Shown here piece by piece: positions 23,848 to 32,565 of a DNA stretch of 46,903 nucleotides. The notes beneath the pieces are model-generated. The model made no database searches and was not told the DNA's origin. It saw only the letters and a list, made by a program, of their open reading frames with translations. A program made the position numbers and the translations under genes. The number at the start of each line of letters is the position of its first letter. Position 1 is the first letter of the stretch. The stretch covers positions 1-46,903 of the forward strand of contig JAILAF010000139.1 of the NCBI GenBank assembly GCA_024681775.1. The letters run 5' to 3'. This DNA is from Lachnospiraceae bacterium (GTDB lineage: Bacteria; Bacillota; Clostridia; Lachnospirales; Lachnospiraceae).

Positions 23848-24867
23848 ATGAAAGAAGCATTGAATGCGATCCGGCAAAAGGCCATGGATCAAATCAAGGA
23901 GGCCACTTCTCCCGAGAACCTGAACGAGATCCGTGTTGCCATCCTGGGCAAGAAGGGGGAGCTCACCAATATTTTGAAGTCCATGAAGGACGTGGCACCC
24001 GAGGATCGCCCGAAGGTGGGTCAGATGGTGAATGACACCCGCGCCGAGATCGAGGGCGTTCTGGATGAGGCAAAAAAGAAACTGGAGAGCGCGCTGCGTG
24101 CGGAGCGCCTGAAGGCCGAGACCATCGATGTCACCCTGCCTGCACAGAAAGCGCAGCTGGGCCATCGTCATCCCAATACCATTGCACTTGAGGAGATCGA
24201 GCGCGTCTTCATCGGCATGGGCTACGAAGTGGTGGAAGGCCCCGAGGTGGAGAAGGATTATTACAATTTCGAAGCCCTGAACATCCCTGCGGACCATCCT
24301 GCCAAGGATGAGCAGGATACGTTCTATGTCAACGGAGACATCCTCCTGCGCACCCAGACTTCCGGCGCCCAGGTCCACGAGATGGAGAAGGGCAAGCTTC
24401 CCATTCGCATGATCTCTCCCGGACGCGTGTTCCGCGCGGACGAAGTGGATGCCACCCATTCCCCTTCCTTCCATCAGGTGGAGGGACTGGTCATCGACAA
24501 AAACATCACCTTCGCGGATCTGAAGGGTACGCTGGTTGCTTTCGCGCAGCAGATGTTCGGCGCGGAGACGAAGGTCAAGTTCCGTCCCCATCACTTCCCC
24601 TTCACCGAGCCCAGCGCAGAGATGGATGTGAGCTGCTTCAAGTGCGGCGGCAAGGGCTGCAGATTCTGCAAGGGTGAGGGCTGGATCGAGATCCTGGGCT
24701 GCGGCATGGTGCATCCCCATGTGCTGGAGATGTGTCACATCGATCCAGAGGAATATACCGGTTTTGCTTTCGGCGTAGGCCTGGAGCGTATCGCATTGTT
24801 AAAATATGAGATCGATGATATGCGACTCCTGTACGAGAATGATTATCGATTCTTAAAGCAGTTTTAA
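23848..24867 (+). CDS. pheS: Phenylalanyl-tRNA synthetase alpha subunit
   Basis: A 339-residue catalytic alpha subunit of the (alpha-beta)2 PheRS. An N-terminal coiled coil (about 1-85) binds tRNA. Class II motif 2 is visible in RVFRADEVDATHSPSFHQVEGL and motif 3 in GFAFGVGLERIALLKY. The loop with FKCGGKGCRFCKGEGW is a four-Cys element seen in many clostridial PheS. The start is the ATG at 23848 with ACGGAGG 7 nt upstream. No T-box leader is seen in the 43 nt before it. Confidence 0.97.
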   Translation: MKEALNAIRQKAMDQIKEATSPENLNEIRVAILGKKGELTNILKSMKDVAPEDRPKVGQMVNDTRAEIEGVLDEAKKKLESALRAERLKAETIDVTLPAQKAQLGHRHPNTIALEEIERVFIGMGYEVVEGPEVEKDYYNFEALNIPADHPAKDEQDTFYVNGDILLRTQTSGAQVHEMEKGKLPIRMISPGRVFRADEVDATHSPSFHQVEGLVIDKNITFADLKGTLVAFAQQMFGAETKVKFRPHHFPFTEPSAEMDVSCFKCGGKGCRFCKGEGWIEILGCGMVHPHVLEMCHIDPEEYTGFAFGVGLERIALLKYEIDDMRLLYENDYRFLKQF

Positions 24868-24982
24868 CGTTGCAAGGGGATCGTTTTTACAACGATTTCC
24901 TGCTCGTAGAAAAACGCTGTAACTATGAGACCCTGCCGAAAATGACAACAAAGAATGAATTCCTCAGGAGGATGAAAGGATT

Positions 24983-27400
24983 ATGAATACCGCATTATCA
25001 TGGATCAAAGCCTATGTGCCGGATCTGCAGTGTACGGATCAGGAATATATGGATGCAATGACCCTCACCGGAACCAAGGTGGAGGGGTATGAGAGAAGAG
25101 ATAAGAATCTGGAGAAGATCGTTGTAGGTAGAATCGAGTCCATCGAGCGCCATCCCGATGCCGACAAGCTGGTGGTGTGCCAGGTGAATATCGGCAGCGA
25201 GGTGATCCAGATCGTCACCGGCGCACCCAATGTAGAGGTGGGCCAGAAGGTTCCCGTGGTCCTGGACGGCGGCAGAGTCGCCGGCGGACATGACGGATCT
25301 CCCCTGCCCGAGGGCGGCATCCCCATCAAGGCCGGGAAGCTCAGAGGCGTTCCTTCCGCAGGCATGATGTGCTCCATCGAAGAGCTGGGAAGCGACCGGA
25401 ACTTCTATCCCGAAGCACCTGAGAACGGCATTTATGTTTTTCCCGATAACGTAGAGGTGGGTGCGGATGCCGTAGAGCTCCTGGGTCTGCACGATACCGT
25501 TTTTGAATATGAGATCACCTCCAACCGCGTGGATTGCTACAGTCTGCTGGGCATCGCCAGAGAGGTGGCAGCTACCTTCAAGGTGCCTTTCGTGCCTCCC
25601 GTCATCAGGGAGACCGGAAACGGCGAGGATGTCCATTCCTACATCTCCGTAGAGGTGCAGGATCCCGACCTGTGCCCCCGTTACACCGCGCGCGTGGTGA
25701 AAAACGTCAAGATTGCTCCCTCTCCCGAGTGGATGCGCAGACGCCTGGCTGCCAGCGGCATCCGTCCCATCAACAACCTGGTGGACATCACCAACTACGT
25801 GATGGTAGAGCTGGGACAGCCCATGCATGCGTATGATCTCTCCACCATCGCTGGAAAGAAGATCGTTGTGAAGCGTGCGACAGATGGTGACACCTTTGTC
25901 ACTTTGGACGGCCAGACCAGAAATCTGGACAGCGGCATGCTGATGATCTGCGACGGCGAGAAGCCCGTAGGACTTGCAGGCATCATGGGCGGTGAGAATT
26001 CCATGATCACCGATCAGGTGGATACCGTTCTCTTTGAGGCGGCCACTTTTAACGGCCCCAACATCAGACGGAGCGCAAAGCGCGCCGGCCTGCGCACCGA
26101 TGCATCCGGCATCTTTGAGAAGGGCCTGGATCCCAGAAATGCAGAAGTGGCCATCAACCGTGCCTGCCAGCTCATCGAGGAGCTGGGCTGCGGCGAAGTG
26201 GTGGGCGGCATCGTGGATGTGAAGGAGCCTCTGGCCGAGCTCAGAGTCCTGCCTTTCCGCCCTGACAAGTACAACGCCCTGCTGGGCACCGACATCTCCG
26301 AGGAGGATATGATCGCCATCTTCGAGAAGATCGAGCTGGTGTATGACGTCTCCGCCCGGACCCTCACCATTCCTTCCTTCCGCCAGGATCTGGTGGGACA
26401 GGCGGACCTGGCTGAGGAAGTGGCCAGATTCTACGGCTATGACAAGATCCCTACCACCCTTCCCGGCGGCAACGCGCTCGGCGGCCTTCCCCACAAGCTG
26501 CGTGTGGAGGCAAAGGCAAGAGATATCGCGGAATACTGCGGATTCTCCCAGGCCTATGTCTACTCCTTCGAGAGCCCCAAGGTATTCGATAAGCTTCTGA
26601 TCCCTGCAGACAGCCCGCTGCGCAAGACGGTGACCATTTCCAATCCTCTGGGAGAGGATTTCTCCATCATGCGCACCCTGTCCCTGAACGGGATCCTGAC
26701 CTGCCTGTCGACGAACTTCAACCGCCGCAATACCAACGTGCGTCTCTACGAGCTGGGCAATGTCTATATCCCGAAGTCCGTGCCCGTTACCGATTATCCC
26801 GATGAGCGGATGCAGTTTACTTTGGGCTTCTACGGCGACGGAGATTTCTTCACCATGAAGGGCGTGGTGGAAGAGTTCCTGGACAGCGTGGGTCTGAACG
26901 AGAAGCGGACCTATACCGCTGACGGCAGCCTTCCTTTCCTGCATCCCGGCAGACAGGCCGTCATCACCTATCGCGGAGAGCGGATTGGCTTCCTGGGTGA
27001 GCTTCATCCGGAAGTGTGTGACAATTATGACATCGGTGACAGAACCTACATCGCGGTGCTGGATATGCCCGCTGTGGTTCCCTTCACCTCCTTCGATCAC
27101 AGATACGAAGGCATCGCCCGCTTCCCTGCCGTCACCAGAGACCTGTCCATGGTGGTGCCCAAGACCGTTACCGCAGGCCAGATCGAGGATGTCATCGCCC
27201 AGCGCGGCGGCAAGATCCTGGAGGAGTGCAGACTCTTCGACATCTACGAGGGTGCACAGATCCTCACCGGATACAAGTCCATGGCTTACAAGCTCACCTT
27301 CCGCGCCAAGGACCGCACCCTGGAGGATGCGGATATCACCGGTGCCATGAAGAAGATCTTAAACGGACTGGAGAGCCTGGGCATTGAGCTCAGATCCTGA
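24983..27400 (+). CDS. pheT: Phenylalanyl-tRNA synthetase beta subunit
   Basis: An 805-residue beta subunit of PheRS with the full bacterial domain set. It has an EMAP-type tRNA-binding domain (about 40-150, with VVGRIESIERHPDADKLVVCQV), the B3/4 editing domain (ASGIRPINNLVDITNYVMVELGQP at its entry), B5, a catalytic-like core and a C-terminal FDX-ACB anticodon-binding domain (RFPAVTRDLSMVV). The 115-nt gap from pheS holds AGGAGGATGAAAGG before the ATG. The length is normal and no domain is missing. Confidence 0.97.
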   Translation: MNTALSWIKAYVPDLQCTDQEYMDAMTLTGTKVEGYERRDKNLEKIVVGRIESIERHPDADKLVVCQVNIGSEVIQIVTGAPNVEVGQKVPVVLDGGRVAGGHDGSPLPEGGIPIKAGKLRGVPSAGMMCSIEELGSDRNFYPEAPENGIYVFPDNVEVGADAVELLGLHDTVFEYEITSNRVDCYSLLGIAREVAATFKVPFVPPVIRETGNGEDVHSYISVEVQDPDLCPRYTARVVKNVKIAPSPEWMRRRLAASGIRPINNLVDITNYVMVELGQPMHAYDLSTIAGKKIVVKRATDGDTFVTLDGQTRNLDSGMLMICDGEKPVGLAGIMGGENSMITDQVDTVLFEAATFNGPNIRRSAKRAGLRTDASGIFEKGLDPRNAEVAINRACQLIEELGCGEVVGGIVDVKEPLAELRVLPFRPDKYNALLGTDISEEDMIAIFEKIELVYDVSARTLTIPSFRQDLVGQADLAEEVARFYGYDKIPTTLPGGNALGGLPHKLRVEAKARDIAEYCGFSQAYVYSFESPKVFDKLLIPADSPLRKTVTISNPLGEDFSIMRTLSLNGILTCLSTNFNRRNTNVRLYELGNVYIPKSVPVTDYPDERMQFTLGFYGDGDFFTMKGVVEEFLDSVGLNEKRTYTADGSLPFLHPGRQAVITYRGERIGFLGELHPEVCDNYDIGDRTYIAVLDMPAVVPFTSFDHRYEGIARFPAVTRDLSMVVPKTVTAGQIEDVIAQRGGKILEECRLFDIYEGAQILTGYKSMAYKLTFRAKDRTLEDADITGAMKKILNGLESLGIELRS

Positions 27401-27417
27401 CAGATATTGAAAACGAG

Positions 27418-27446
27418 GCATCCGTCTTCCGGGGCGGATGCTTTGC
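27418..27446 (+). terminator. Possible terminator after pheT
   Basis: GCATCCG (27418-27424) pairs with CGGATGC (27435-27441), followed by TTTGC. The T-run is short, so termination may be partial. Confidence 0.35.
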
Positions 27447-27521
27447 ATGAAAAAGTGCATTTTCTTAGCTGCGGATCGATCCGCGGCGATAACGAACATT
27501 AAGAAAAGGATGGAAATCAAA

Positions 27522-28940
27522 ATGGAACATGTAAACACCTGGAAAAAATACAAGGCTGCGGACTTAAAGAAGCTGGACGCGGTCTGTGAGAGCTACAAGG
27601 AGTTCATCAGCAAGTGCAAGACCGAGCGCGAGTGCGTGGACTATGTGGTGAACGCTGCGGAAGCCGCAGGCTACCGGGAGCTGGAGAGCCTCATCGCCGC
27701 CGGCAAAAAAGTAAAGGCGGGAGACAAGGTCTACTCAGTTATGATGAACAAGTCCATCGTGCTCTTCCAGCTGGGCAAAAAGCCCCTGGATGAGGGCATG
27801 AACATCCTGGGCGCCCATCTGGACAGCCCCCGTATGGACATCAAGTCCAACCCGCTGTATGAGGCAGGGGAGATGGCATACCTGGACACCCATTACTACG
27901 GCGGTATCAAGAAGTATCAGTGGGTCACCCTTCCTCTGGCACTCCACGGCGTCATCGTGAAGAAGGACGGCACCACCGAGGAGATCTGCATCGGTGAGGA
28001 TGAGGACGATCCCGTATTCTTCGTGTCCGATCTGCTGATCCACCTGTCCCAGGACCAGCTGGAGAAGAAGGGCGCGAAGGTGGTGGAAGGCGAAGCCCTG
28101 GACATTATCGTCGGCCATCGTCCCCTGCAGATCACCAAAGGCAAGAAGGACGAGGAGAAGGATCCTGCCAAGGATGCGGTTAAGGCTGGCGTTCTGGATA
28201 TCCTGAAAAAGCAGTACGGCATCGAGGAGGAGGATTTCCTCTCCGCCGAGATCGAAGTGGTTCCCGCAGGCAAGGCAAGAGACGCCGGCTTTGACAGAAG
28301 CCTGGTGCTGGGTTACGGACAGGACGACAGAGTCTGTGCCTTCACCTCTCTGCAGGCTATGCTGGATCTGCCCAAGACCCTGGACCGCACCGTCTGCTGC
28401 ATCCTGGTGGACAAGGAGGAGATCGGCTCCGTGGGTGCTACCGGTATGCAGTCCCAGTTCTTTGCCAATGCCGTGGCAGAGCTTTTGAACCTCACCGGAG
28501 ATTTCTCCGAGCTGAAACTTCGCAGGACTCTGGCCCGCAGTGCAATGCTTTCCAGCGATGTCTCTGCCGGCTACGATCCTCTTTATGACGGTGTCTTCGA
28601 GAAGAAGAACGCAGCTTACATGGGCGGCGGTATGGTCTTTAACAAGTACACCGGCTCCAGAGGAAAGAGCGGCTCCAACGATGCGAATGCTGAGTATATC
28701 GCCCACATCCGCAGCGTTCTGGATGCGGATGAGATCAACTATCAGTTTGCCGAGCTGGGCAAGGTGGATCAGGGTGGCGGCGGAACCATCGCTTACATCC
28801 TGGCACTGTATGGCATGAATGTCATCGATGCCGGCATCGCCGTGCTGAACATGCATGCTCCCTGGGAAGCTACCAGCAAGGCGGATATCTACGAGACCTA
28901 TCGCGGCTATGTTTCCTTCGCAAAGGGTGTAACGATCTAA
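27522..28940 (+). CDS. M18-family zinc aminopeptidase
   Basis: A 472-residue aminopeptidase of the M18 (aspartyl aminopeptidase/aminopeptidase I) family, cytosolic, removing N-terminal residues from peptides. Metal and catalytic residues appear in [14 protein letters not shown] (His-x-Asp), [18 protein letters not shown] (Glu-Glu), [10 protein letters not shown] (Asp) and NMHAPWE (His). Several in-frame ATGs are possible; 27522 is best spaced from AGGATGG. The length fits the clostridial form. It overlaps queA by one base, so the two are co-translated. Confidence 0.93.
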   Translation: MEHVNTWKKYKAADLKKLDAVCESYKEFISKCKTERECVDYVVNAAEAAGYRELESLIAAGKKVKAGDKVYSVMMNKSIVLFQLGKKPLDEGMNILGAHLDSPRMDIKSNPLYEAGEMAYLDTHYYGGIKKYQWVTLPLALHGVIVKKDGTTEEICIGEDEDDPVFFVSDLLIHLSQDQLEKKGAKVVEGEALDIIVGHRPLQITKGKKDEEKDPAKDAVKAGVLDILKKQYGIEEEDFLSAEIEVVPAGKARDAGFDRSLVLGYGQDDRVCAFTSLQAMLDLPKTLDRTVCCILVDKEEIGSVGATGMQSQFFANAVAELLNLTGDFSELKLRRTLARSAMLSSDVSAGYDPLYDGVFEKKNAAYMGGGMVFNKYTGSRGKSGSNDANAEYIAHIRSVLDADEINYQFAELGKVDQGGGGTIAYILALYGMNVIDAGIAVLNMHAPWEATSKADIYETYRGYVSFAKGVTI

Positions 28941-29989
28941 TGGAACCTTTACGCAGATCAGACTACTTTTATGAGCTCCCTCCGGAGCTCATCGCTCAGG
29001 ATCCTCTGGAGGACCGTTCTTCCAGCAGGCTCCTGCTTCTGGATAAAAATACCGGTGCGGTGCGGCACGAGATCTTCCGCAATCTGGGGCAGTTCCTCCG
29101 CCCCGGGGACCGGCTGGTGCTGAACAATACCCGCGTCATTCCCGCCAGACTCATCGGCAGGAGAGCTGGGACCGGTGGCGCCGTGGAGGTGCTGCTCCTG
29201 CGCAGACTGGAAAAGGATGTGTGGGAGACCCTGGTAAAGCCCGGGAAAAAATGCCTCCCGGGTCAGAACCTGGAATTCGGCGACGGAAGACTGACGGCGA
29301 CGGTACTGGAGGTCCTGGAGGATGGCAACCGTAAAATAGCTTTCCACTATGAGGGGATCTTTGAGGAAGTGCTGGACGCCCTGGGAGAGATGCCGCTGCC
29401 GCCCTACATCACCCATAAGCTTCAGGACAAGCAGCGCTATCAGACCGTGTATGCCAAATATGACGGCTCTGCCGCTGCCCCCACCGCAGGACTGCATTTT
29501 ACGCCGGAGCTCTTAAAGGCGCTGGAAGCGCAGGGAATCGGCCTTACTTACGTGACGCTCCACGTGGGCCTGGGCACCTTCCGTCCCGTGAAGGAGGACG
29601 TGATCACGGATCACCACATGCATTCCGAGTGGTACCAGATCACCCCGGAAGCGGCTGCGGAGATCAATGCCACCAAGGCTGCGGGCGGACGGGTCATCTG
29701 TGTGGGCACCACCAGCTGCAGGACCCTGGAGAGCGCAGCGGACGATGCGGGCATCGTTCACGCCGGCGCCGCGGACACGGAGATCTTTATCTATCCCGGG
29801 TACCGCTTTAAGGTGCTGGACGGGCTCATCACCAATTTCCATCTGCCGGAATCCACGCTGATCATGCTGGTTTCCGCCTTTGCAGGAAGAGAGCATGTGC
29901 TGGCGGCGTATGAGGAGGCTGTGCGGGAAAAATACCGCTTCTTCTCCTTCGGAGATGCCTGCTTTATTGCGGATTTTGCTGAAAAATGA
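28940..29989 (+). CDS. queA: tRNA preQ1(34) S-adenosylmethionine ribosyltransferase-isomerase
   Basis: A 349-residue QueA, which transfers and isomerises the ribosyl group of SAM onto preQ1 in tRNA to give epoxyqueuosine. Signature segments: [68 protein letters not shown], and the [14 protein letters not shown] and [19 protein letters not shown] blocks. The ATG shares its A with the stop of the M18 gene (TAATG). The other queuosine genes are not in the window. Confidence 0.96.
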   Translation: MEPLRRSDYFYELPPELIAQDPLEDRSSSRLLLLDKNTGAVRHEIFRNLGQFLRPGDRLVLNNTRVIPARLIGRRAGTGGAVEVLLLRRLEKDVWETLVKPGKKCLPGQNLEFGDGRLTATVLEVLEDGNRKIAFHYEGIFEEVLDALGEMPLPPYITHKLQDKQRYQTVYAKYDGSAAAPTAGLHFTPELLKALEAQGIGLTYVTLHVGLGTFRPVKEDVITDHHMHSEWYQITPEAAAEINATKAAGGRVICVGTTSCRTLESAADDAGIVHAGAADTEIFIYPGYRFKVLDGLITNFHLPESTLIMLVSAFAGREHVLAAYEEAVREKYRFFSFGDACFIADFAEK

Positions 29990-30084
29990 CACGCATATCA
30001 TATGAATATGTCTGTCTTTGATCTGACGATGCACTGACGATTGTAATAGGGGATTGCCGGGGGACCGGCGGGAGAATCATTACC

Positions 30085-31173
30085 TTGAAGAAATTCGGAT
30101 TTATCGGCCTGGGACTCATCGGAGGTTCCATTGCCAAGGCCATTCACGAGCAGGTGGAGGACGCCTGGATCTGTGCATACGATATCCGTAAGGAGGCCAC
30201 CGAGGCTGCGCTGCAGGATGGAGTCATCCAGGCGGCTGCGCCGGAGATCGGCCATTATTTTGCGGATTGCGATATGATCTTTCTCTGCGCACCGGTGCAG
30301 AAAAATGACGAGAATCTGCTGGCGCTTCGCGGCTGCATCCGGGAGGATGCGGTGCTGACGGATGTGGGCAGTGTAAAGGAGCCCATCCACAGAGCTGTGA
30401 CGGAGGCGGGACTGCAGGGCAATTTCATCGGCGGACACCCCATGGCAGGTTCCGAGCGCATCGGCTACGCTGCCTCCAAGAGCAAGCTCCTGCAAAATGC
30501 GTACTACATCATGACGCCGGAGCCGGAGTGCCCGAAGGAGAGAGTGGCAAAAATGCGGGAGCTGATCCTGCAGCTGGGAGCCATCCCCCTGGAGATGAGC
30601 AGTGAGAAGCACGATTATATCGTGGCGGGTGTCAGCCATCTGCCCCATGTGATCGCGGCTTCCCTTGTGAATCTGGTGAAGACCTCCGACGATGCGGAGG
30701 GACTCATGAAACTGGTGGCCGCAGGCGGCTTTAAGGACATCACCAGGATCGCGTCCTCCTCCCCTGTGATGTGGCAACAGATCTGTCTCACCAACGGGGA
30801 AAACATCCTGGGCCTGCTGGATTCCTACATCGGCAGTCTGCAGGAGATCCGGACCCAGATCGCGGATCGGGAAGATACGGAGCTCTATGATCTCTTTGAT
30901 CACGCCAGAGTCTACCGAGACTCCTTTGTCTCCGCCAGCTCCGGGCCCATCAAGGTGCGCTACGCTCTCACCATCGACATCGCCGATGAGCCGGGCGCCC
31001 TGGCAGCCATCGCTACCATCCTGGCCCTCAACGGGATCTCTATTAAGAACATCGGGATCCTTCACAACCGGGAGTATTTGGGCGGTGATCTGAGTGTGGA
31101 GTTCGAGGATGAAGAAGGGCTGAATAAGGCCCGTGAAGTGCTCAACGCGAAGGCGTATACAACACACGGATAA
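30085..31173 (+). CDS. tyrA: Prephenate dehydrogenase with ACT domain
   Basis: A 362-residue enzyme of tyrosine synthesis that oxidises prephenate to 4-hydroxyphenylpyruvate with NAD+. The N-terminal Rossmann motif is GFIGLGLIGGSIAKAIHE. GGHPMAGSERIGY and SHLPHVIAASLVNL are family blocks, and the last 70 or so residues (LTIDIADEPGALAAIATIL) form an ACT regulatory domain, likely for tyrosine feedback. The start is a TTG with GGGAG 10 nt upstream. It is separated from queA by 95 nt. A 194-bp near-palindrome follows the stop. Confidence 0.93.
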   Translation: MKKFGFIGLGLIGGSIAKAIHEQVEDAWICAYDIRKEATEAALQDGVIQAAAPEIGHYFADCDMIFLCAPVQKNDENLLALRGCIREDAVLTDVGSVKEPIHRAVTEAGLQGNFIGGHPMAGSERIGYAASKSKLLQNAYYIMTPEPECPKERVAKMRELILQLGAIPLEMSSEKHDYIVAGVSHLPHVIAASLVNLVKTSDDAEGLMKLVAAGGFKDITRIASSSPVMWQQICLTNGENILGLLDSYIGSLQEIRTQIADREDTELYDLFDHARVYRDSFVSASSGPIKVRYALTIDIADEPGALAAIATILALNGISIKNIGILHNREYLGGDLSVEFEDEEGLNKAREVLNAKAYTTHG

Positions 31174-31184
31174 TGAAAGCTAAG

Positions 31185-31378
31185 AGGCCCGACGTCAGAC
31201 AAACACCCGGCGGGCGAGCTCGATCACTAAATTCGCCGCTGCTCATGCCAATACAAAAGGCACATGGAACAACTCGCTTCGCTCAAACACGGGTTCCATG
31301 TGCCTTTGCGCATTTCGCAGCGCTCATTAAGTGACGACTCGCAGTTGACCGCCTAGGGTGTTTGTCCGCGCCGGGCCT
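31185..31378. repeat. 194-bp interrupted long inverted repeat
   Basis: The two ends, AGGCCCG (31185-31191) and CGGGCCT (31372-31378), pair. Moving inward, GACAAACACCC (31198-31208) pairs with GGGTGTTTGTC (31356-31366) and GGCGG (31209-31213) with CCGCC (31349-31353). A weaker pairing zone of about 40 bp follows. A perfect 15-bp inner stem (31256-31270 with 31293-31307) closes on a 22-nt loop. The arms are about 70 nt each plus the inner stem. It sits exactly between convergent tyrA and the vanZ-like gene. I see no target-site duplication and no ORF. Confidence 0.85.
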
Positions 31379-31387
31379 GTGACCAAA

Positions 31388-31960
31388 TTACTTTTTCTTG
31401 AATCTGTTTTTCTTTTCCTTTTTTGTTTTTTCTTTCTTCTTTCTTGTAAACCCCAGGACTATGAGATAAATGAAGAAGAACCCCGTAACGCCCCCTGCGG
31501 TATCCAGCAGCACATCCGCAGGATGCCCCCATCTGCCGGGCACAAACGTCTGATGCAGCTCATCCAGCGCCGCACTTAAGAAGACCCACAGCAGCTCAAT
31601 CCGGAACCATTTTTTCGGGAAAGGCCGAAGCGGGCGGTGGGGAGCCCAGATCCCGAAGATCAGCACCCCCATGCAGGCGTATTCGCAAAAATGCGCCAGC
31701 TTCCGGATGGGGTGCTCGAAGTAGAGCGCCAGACTCTCCCGGTAGCTTTCCGTCCAGTGCTCCCGCTGCAGCGCCTCCAGGATCTCGGCACATTTCCGGG
31801 AGATGGTTAAGGACAGAGAAGAGGAGGTGTCCCCGTCCTGCTCCGAGAAAGAGAAGATCATCACATAAAGAAGGGAAAGGAGGATCGCACTCACTACCGT
31901 GACGGCAACCTTCTTTCCCTTATTTGACTTGCAATGCATTTTTTCGGCAGAAGAGCCCAT
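31388..31960 (-). CDS. VanZ-like membrane protein
   Basis: A 190-residue membrane protein with the VanZ-like core. There is one N-terminal helix (about 18-38), then RKLAHFCEYACMGVLIFG, LDELHQTFVPGRWGHPADVLLDTAGGVTGFF and a final helix. DELHQ.F.PGR..-.DVLLD..G is the VanZ-family signature. The C terminus is a Lys/Arg-rich tail. VanZ gives low-level teicoplanin resistance in enterococci, but most family members have no known role, and nothing here points to glycopeptide resistance. Its ATG shares one base with the stop of the PilZ gene upstream, so the two form an operon. Confidence 0.85.
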   Translation of the reverse strand: MGSSAEKMHCKSNKGKKVAVTVVSAILLSLLYVMIFSFSEQDGDTSSSLSLTISRKCAEILEALQREHWTESYRESLALYFEHPIRKLAHFCEYACMGVLIFGIWAPHRPLRPFPKKWFRIELLWVFLSAALDELHQTFVPGRWGHPADVLLDTAGGVTGFFFIYLIVLGFTRKKKEKTKKEKKNRFKKK

Positions 31961-32295
31961 TATTTCGTCTCTTCCGTGACGGTCTGATAGGTGGCGATGC
32001 GGGCTGCCTCCATCTCGGGCATCCCTACAAAGGAAGCGCCGTAGAAATACAGATCCCCCTTCAGCTCGATGCGGACGATCTGCAGAAACGCATGGATCAC
32101 TTCCTTCGTCCAGATGGTCAGGAAGGACTCATACACAGCCCCGATCTCCAGGGCACTGCTGCAGGTGAATCCCACGCCGCTCTTGGAAACGTCGGTGATC
32201 TCGATGCTGAGCTCCTCGGAGGTGTTCCCGTCCAGACGCTTGATCACCAGCTTGGAATCCAGACTAGTCCGTAGCGCATGTCTTCTTTCTTCCAT
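31960..32295 (-). CDS. PilZ-domain c-di-GMP receptor protein
   Basis: A 111-residue single-domain PilZ protein. Both c-di-GMP-binding motifs are present: the R-x3-R element (Arg5 and Arg9 in ERRHALR) and D-x-S-x2-G (Asp35, Ser37, Gly40 in TDVSKSGVGF). The rest is the expected six-strand barrel, ending YFYGASFVGMPE. It should bind c-di-GMP and act on an unknown partner. It is co-transcribed with the VanZ-like gene and lies about 2.6 kb from the pel operon, whose PelD is another likely c-di-GMP receptor. Confidence 0.88.
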   Translation of the reverse strand: MEERRHALRTSLDSKLVIKRLDGNTSEELSIEITDVSKSGVGFTCSSALEIGAVYESFLTIWTKEVIHAFLQIVRIELKGDLYFYGASFVGMPEMEAARIATYQTVTEETK

Positions 32296-32345
32296 GTCGT
32301 ATTACCCTCTCTTTAGTAAAATTGATGCAGGACGATTCGTCAGAA

Positions 32346-32374
32346 ATTATATCATTTTGACACCCTGTAAACAA
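32346..32374 (-). promoter_or_regulatory. Promoter of the pilZ-vanZ operon
   Basis: On the minus strand TTGTTT (32374-32369) and a perfect TATAAT (32351-32346) are separated by 17 nt. They lie about 50 nt upstream of the PilZ start. Confidence 0.6.
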
Positions 32375-32440
32375 GATTTATTTCGGATTTGGCCTGTTTT
32401 TCGCTCAATTTCCCATCTGTGAAAAAACACAATAACTTCC

Positions 32441-32469
32441 TTGCGCATTTGTGGAATTCCTAGTACAAT
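32441..32469 (+). promoter_or_regulatory. Promoter of the EF-G-like gene
   Basis: TTGCGC (32441-32446) and TACAAT (32464-32469) are 17 nt apart. The leader of about 90 nt contains GGAAAATT...AATTTTCC, an 8-bp inverted repeat that could form a hairpin. Confidence 0.6.
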
Positions 32470-32565
32470 ATGACTATGTGCAGACGAATTTTTGGAAAAT
32501 TTTGTGCAAATTTGACAATTTTCCGAAAGGGGGCCGCACGAAATCTATTATTGGAGGTTTGACAC

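Noticed and set aside
31358-31579. Small plus-strand gene
   Set aside because: It is antisense to the 3' end of the vanZ-like gene and begins inside the inverted repeat.
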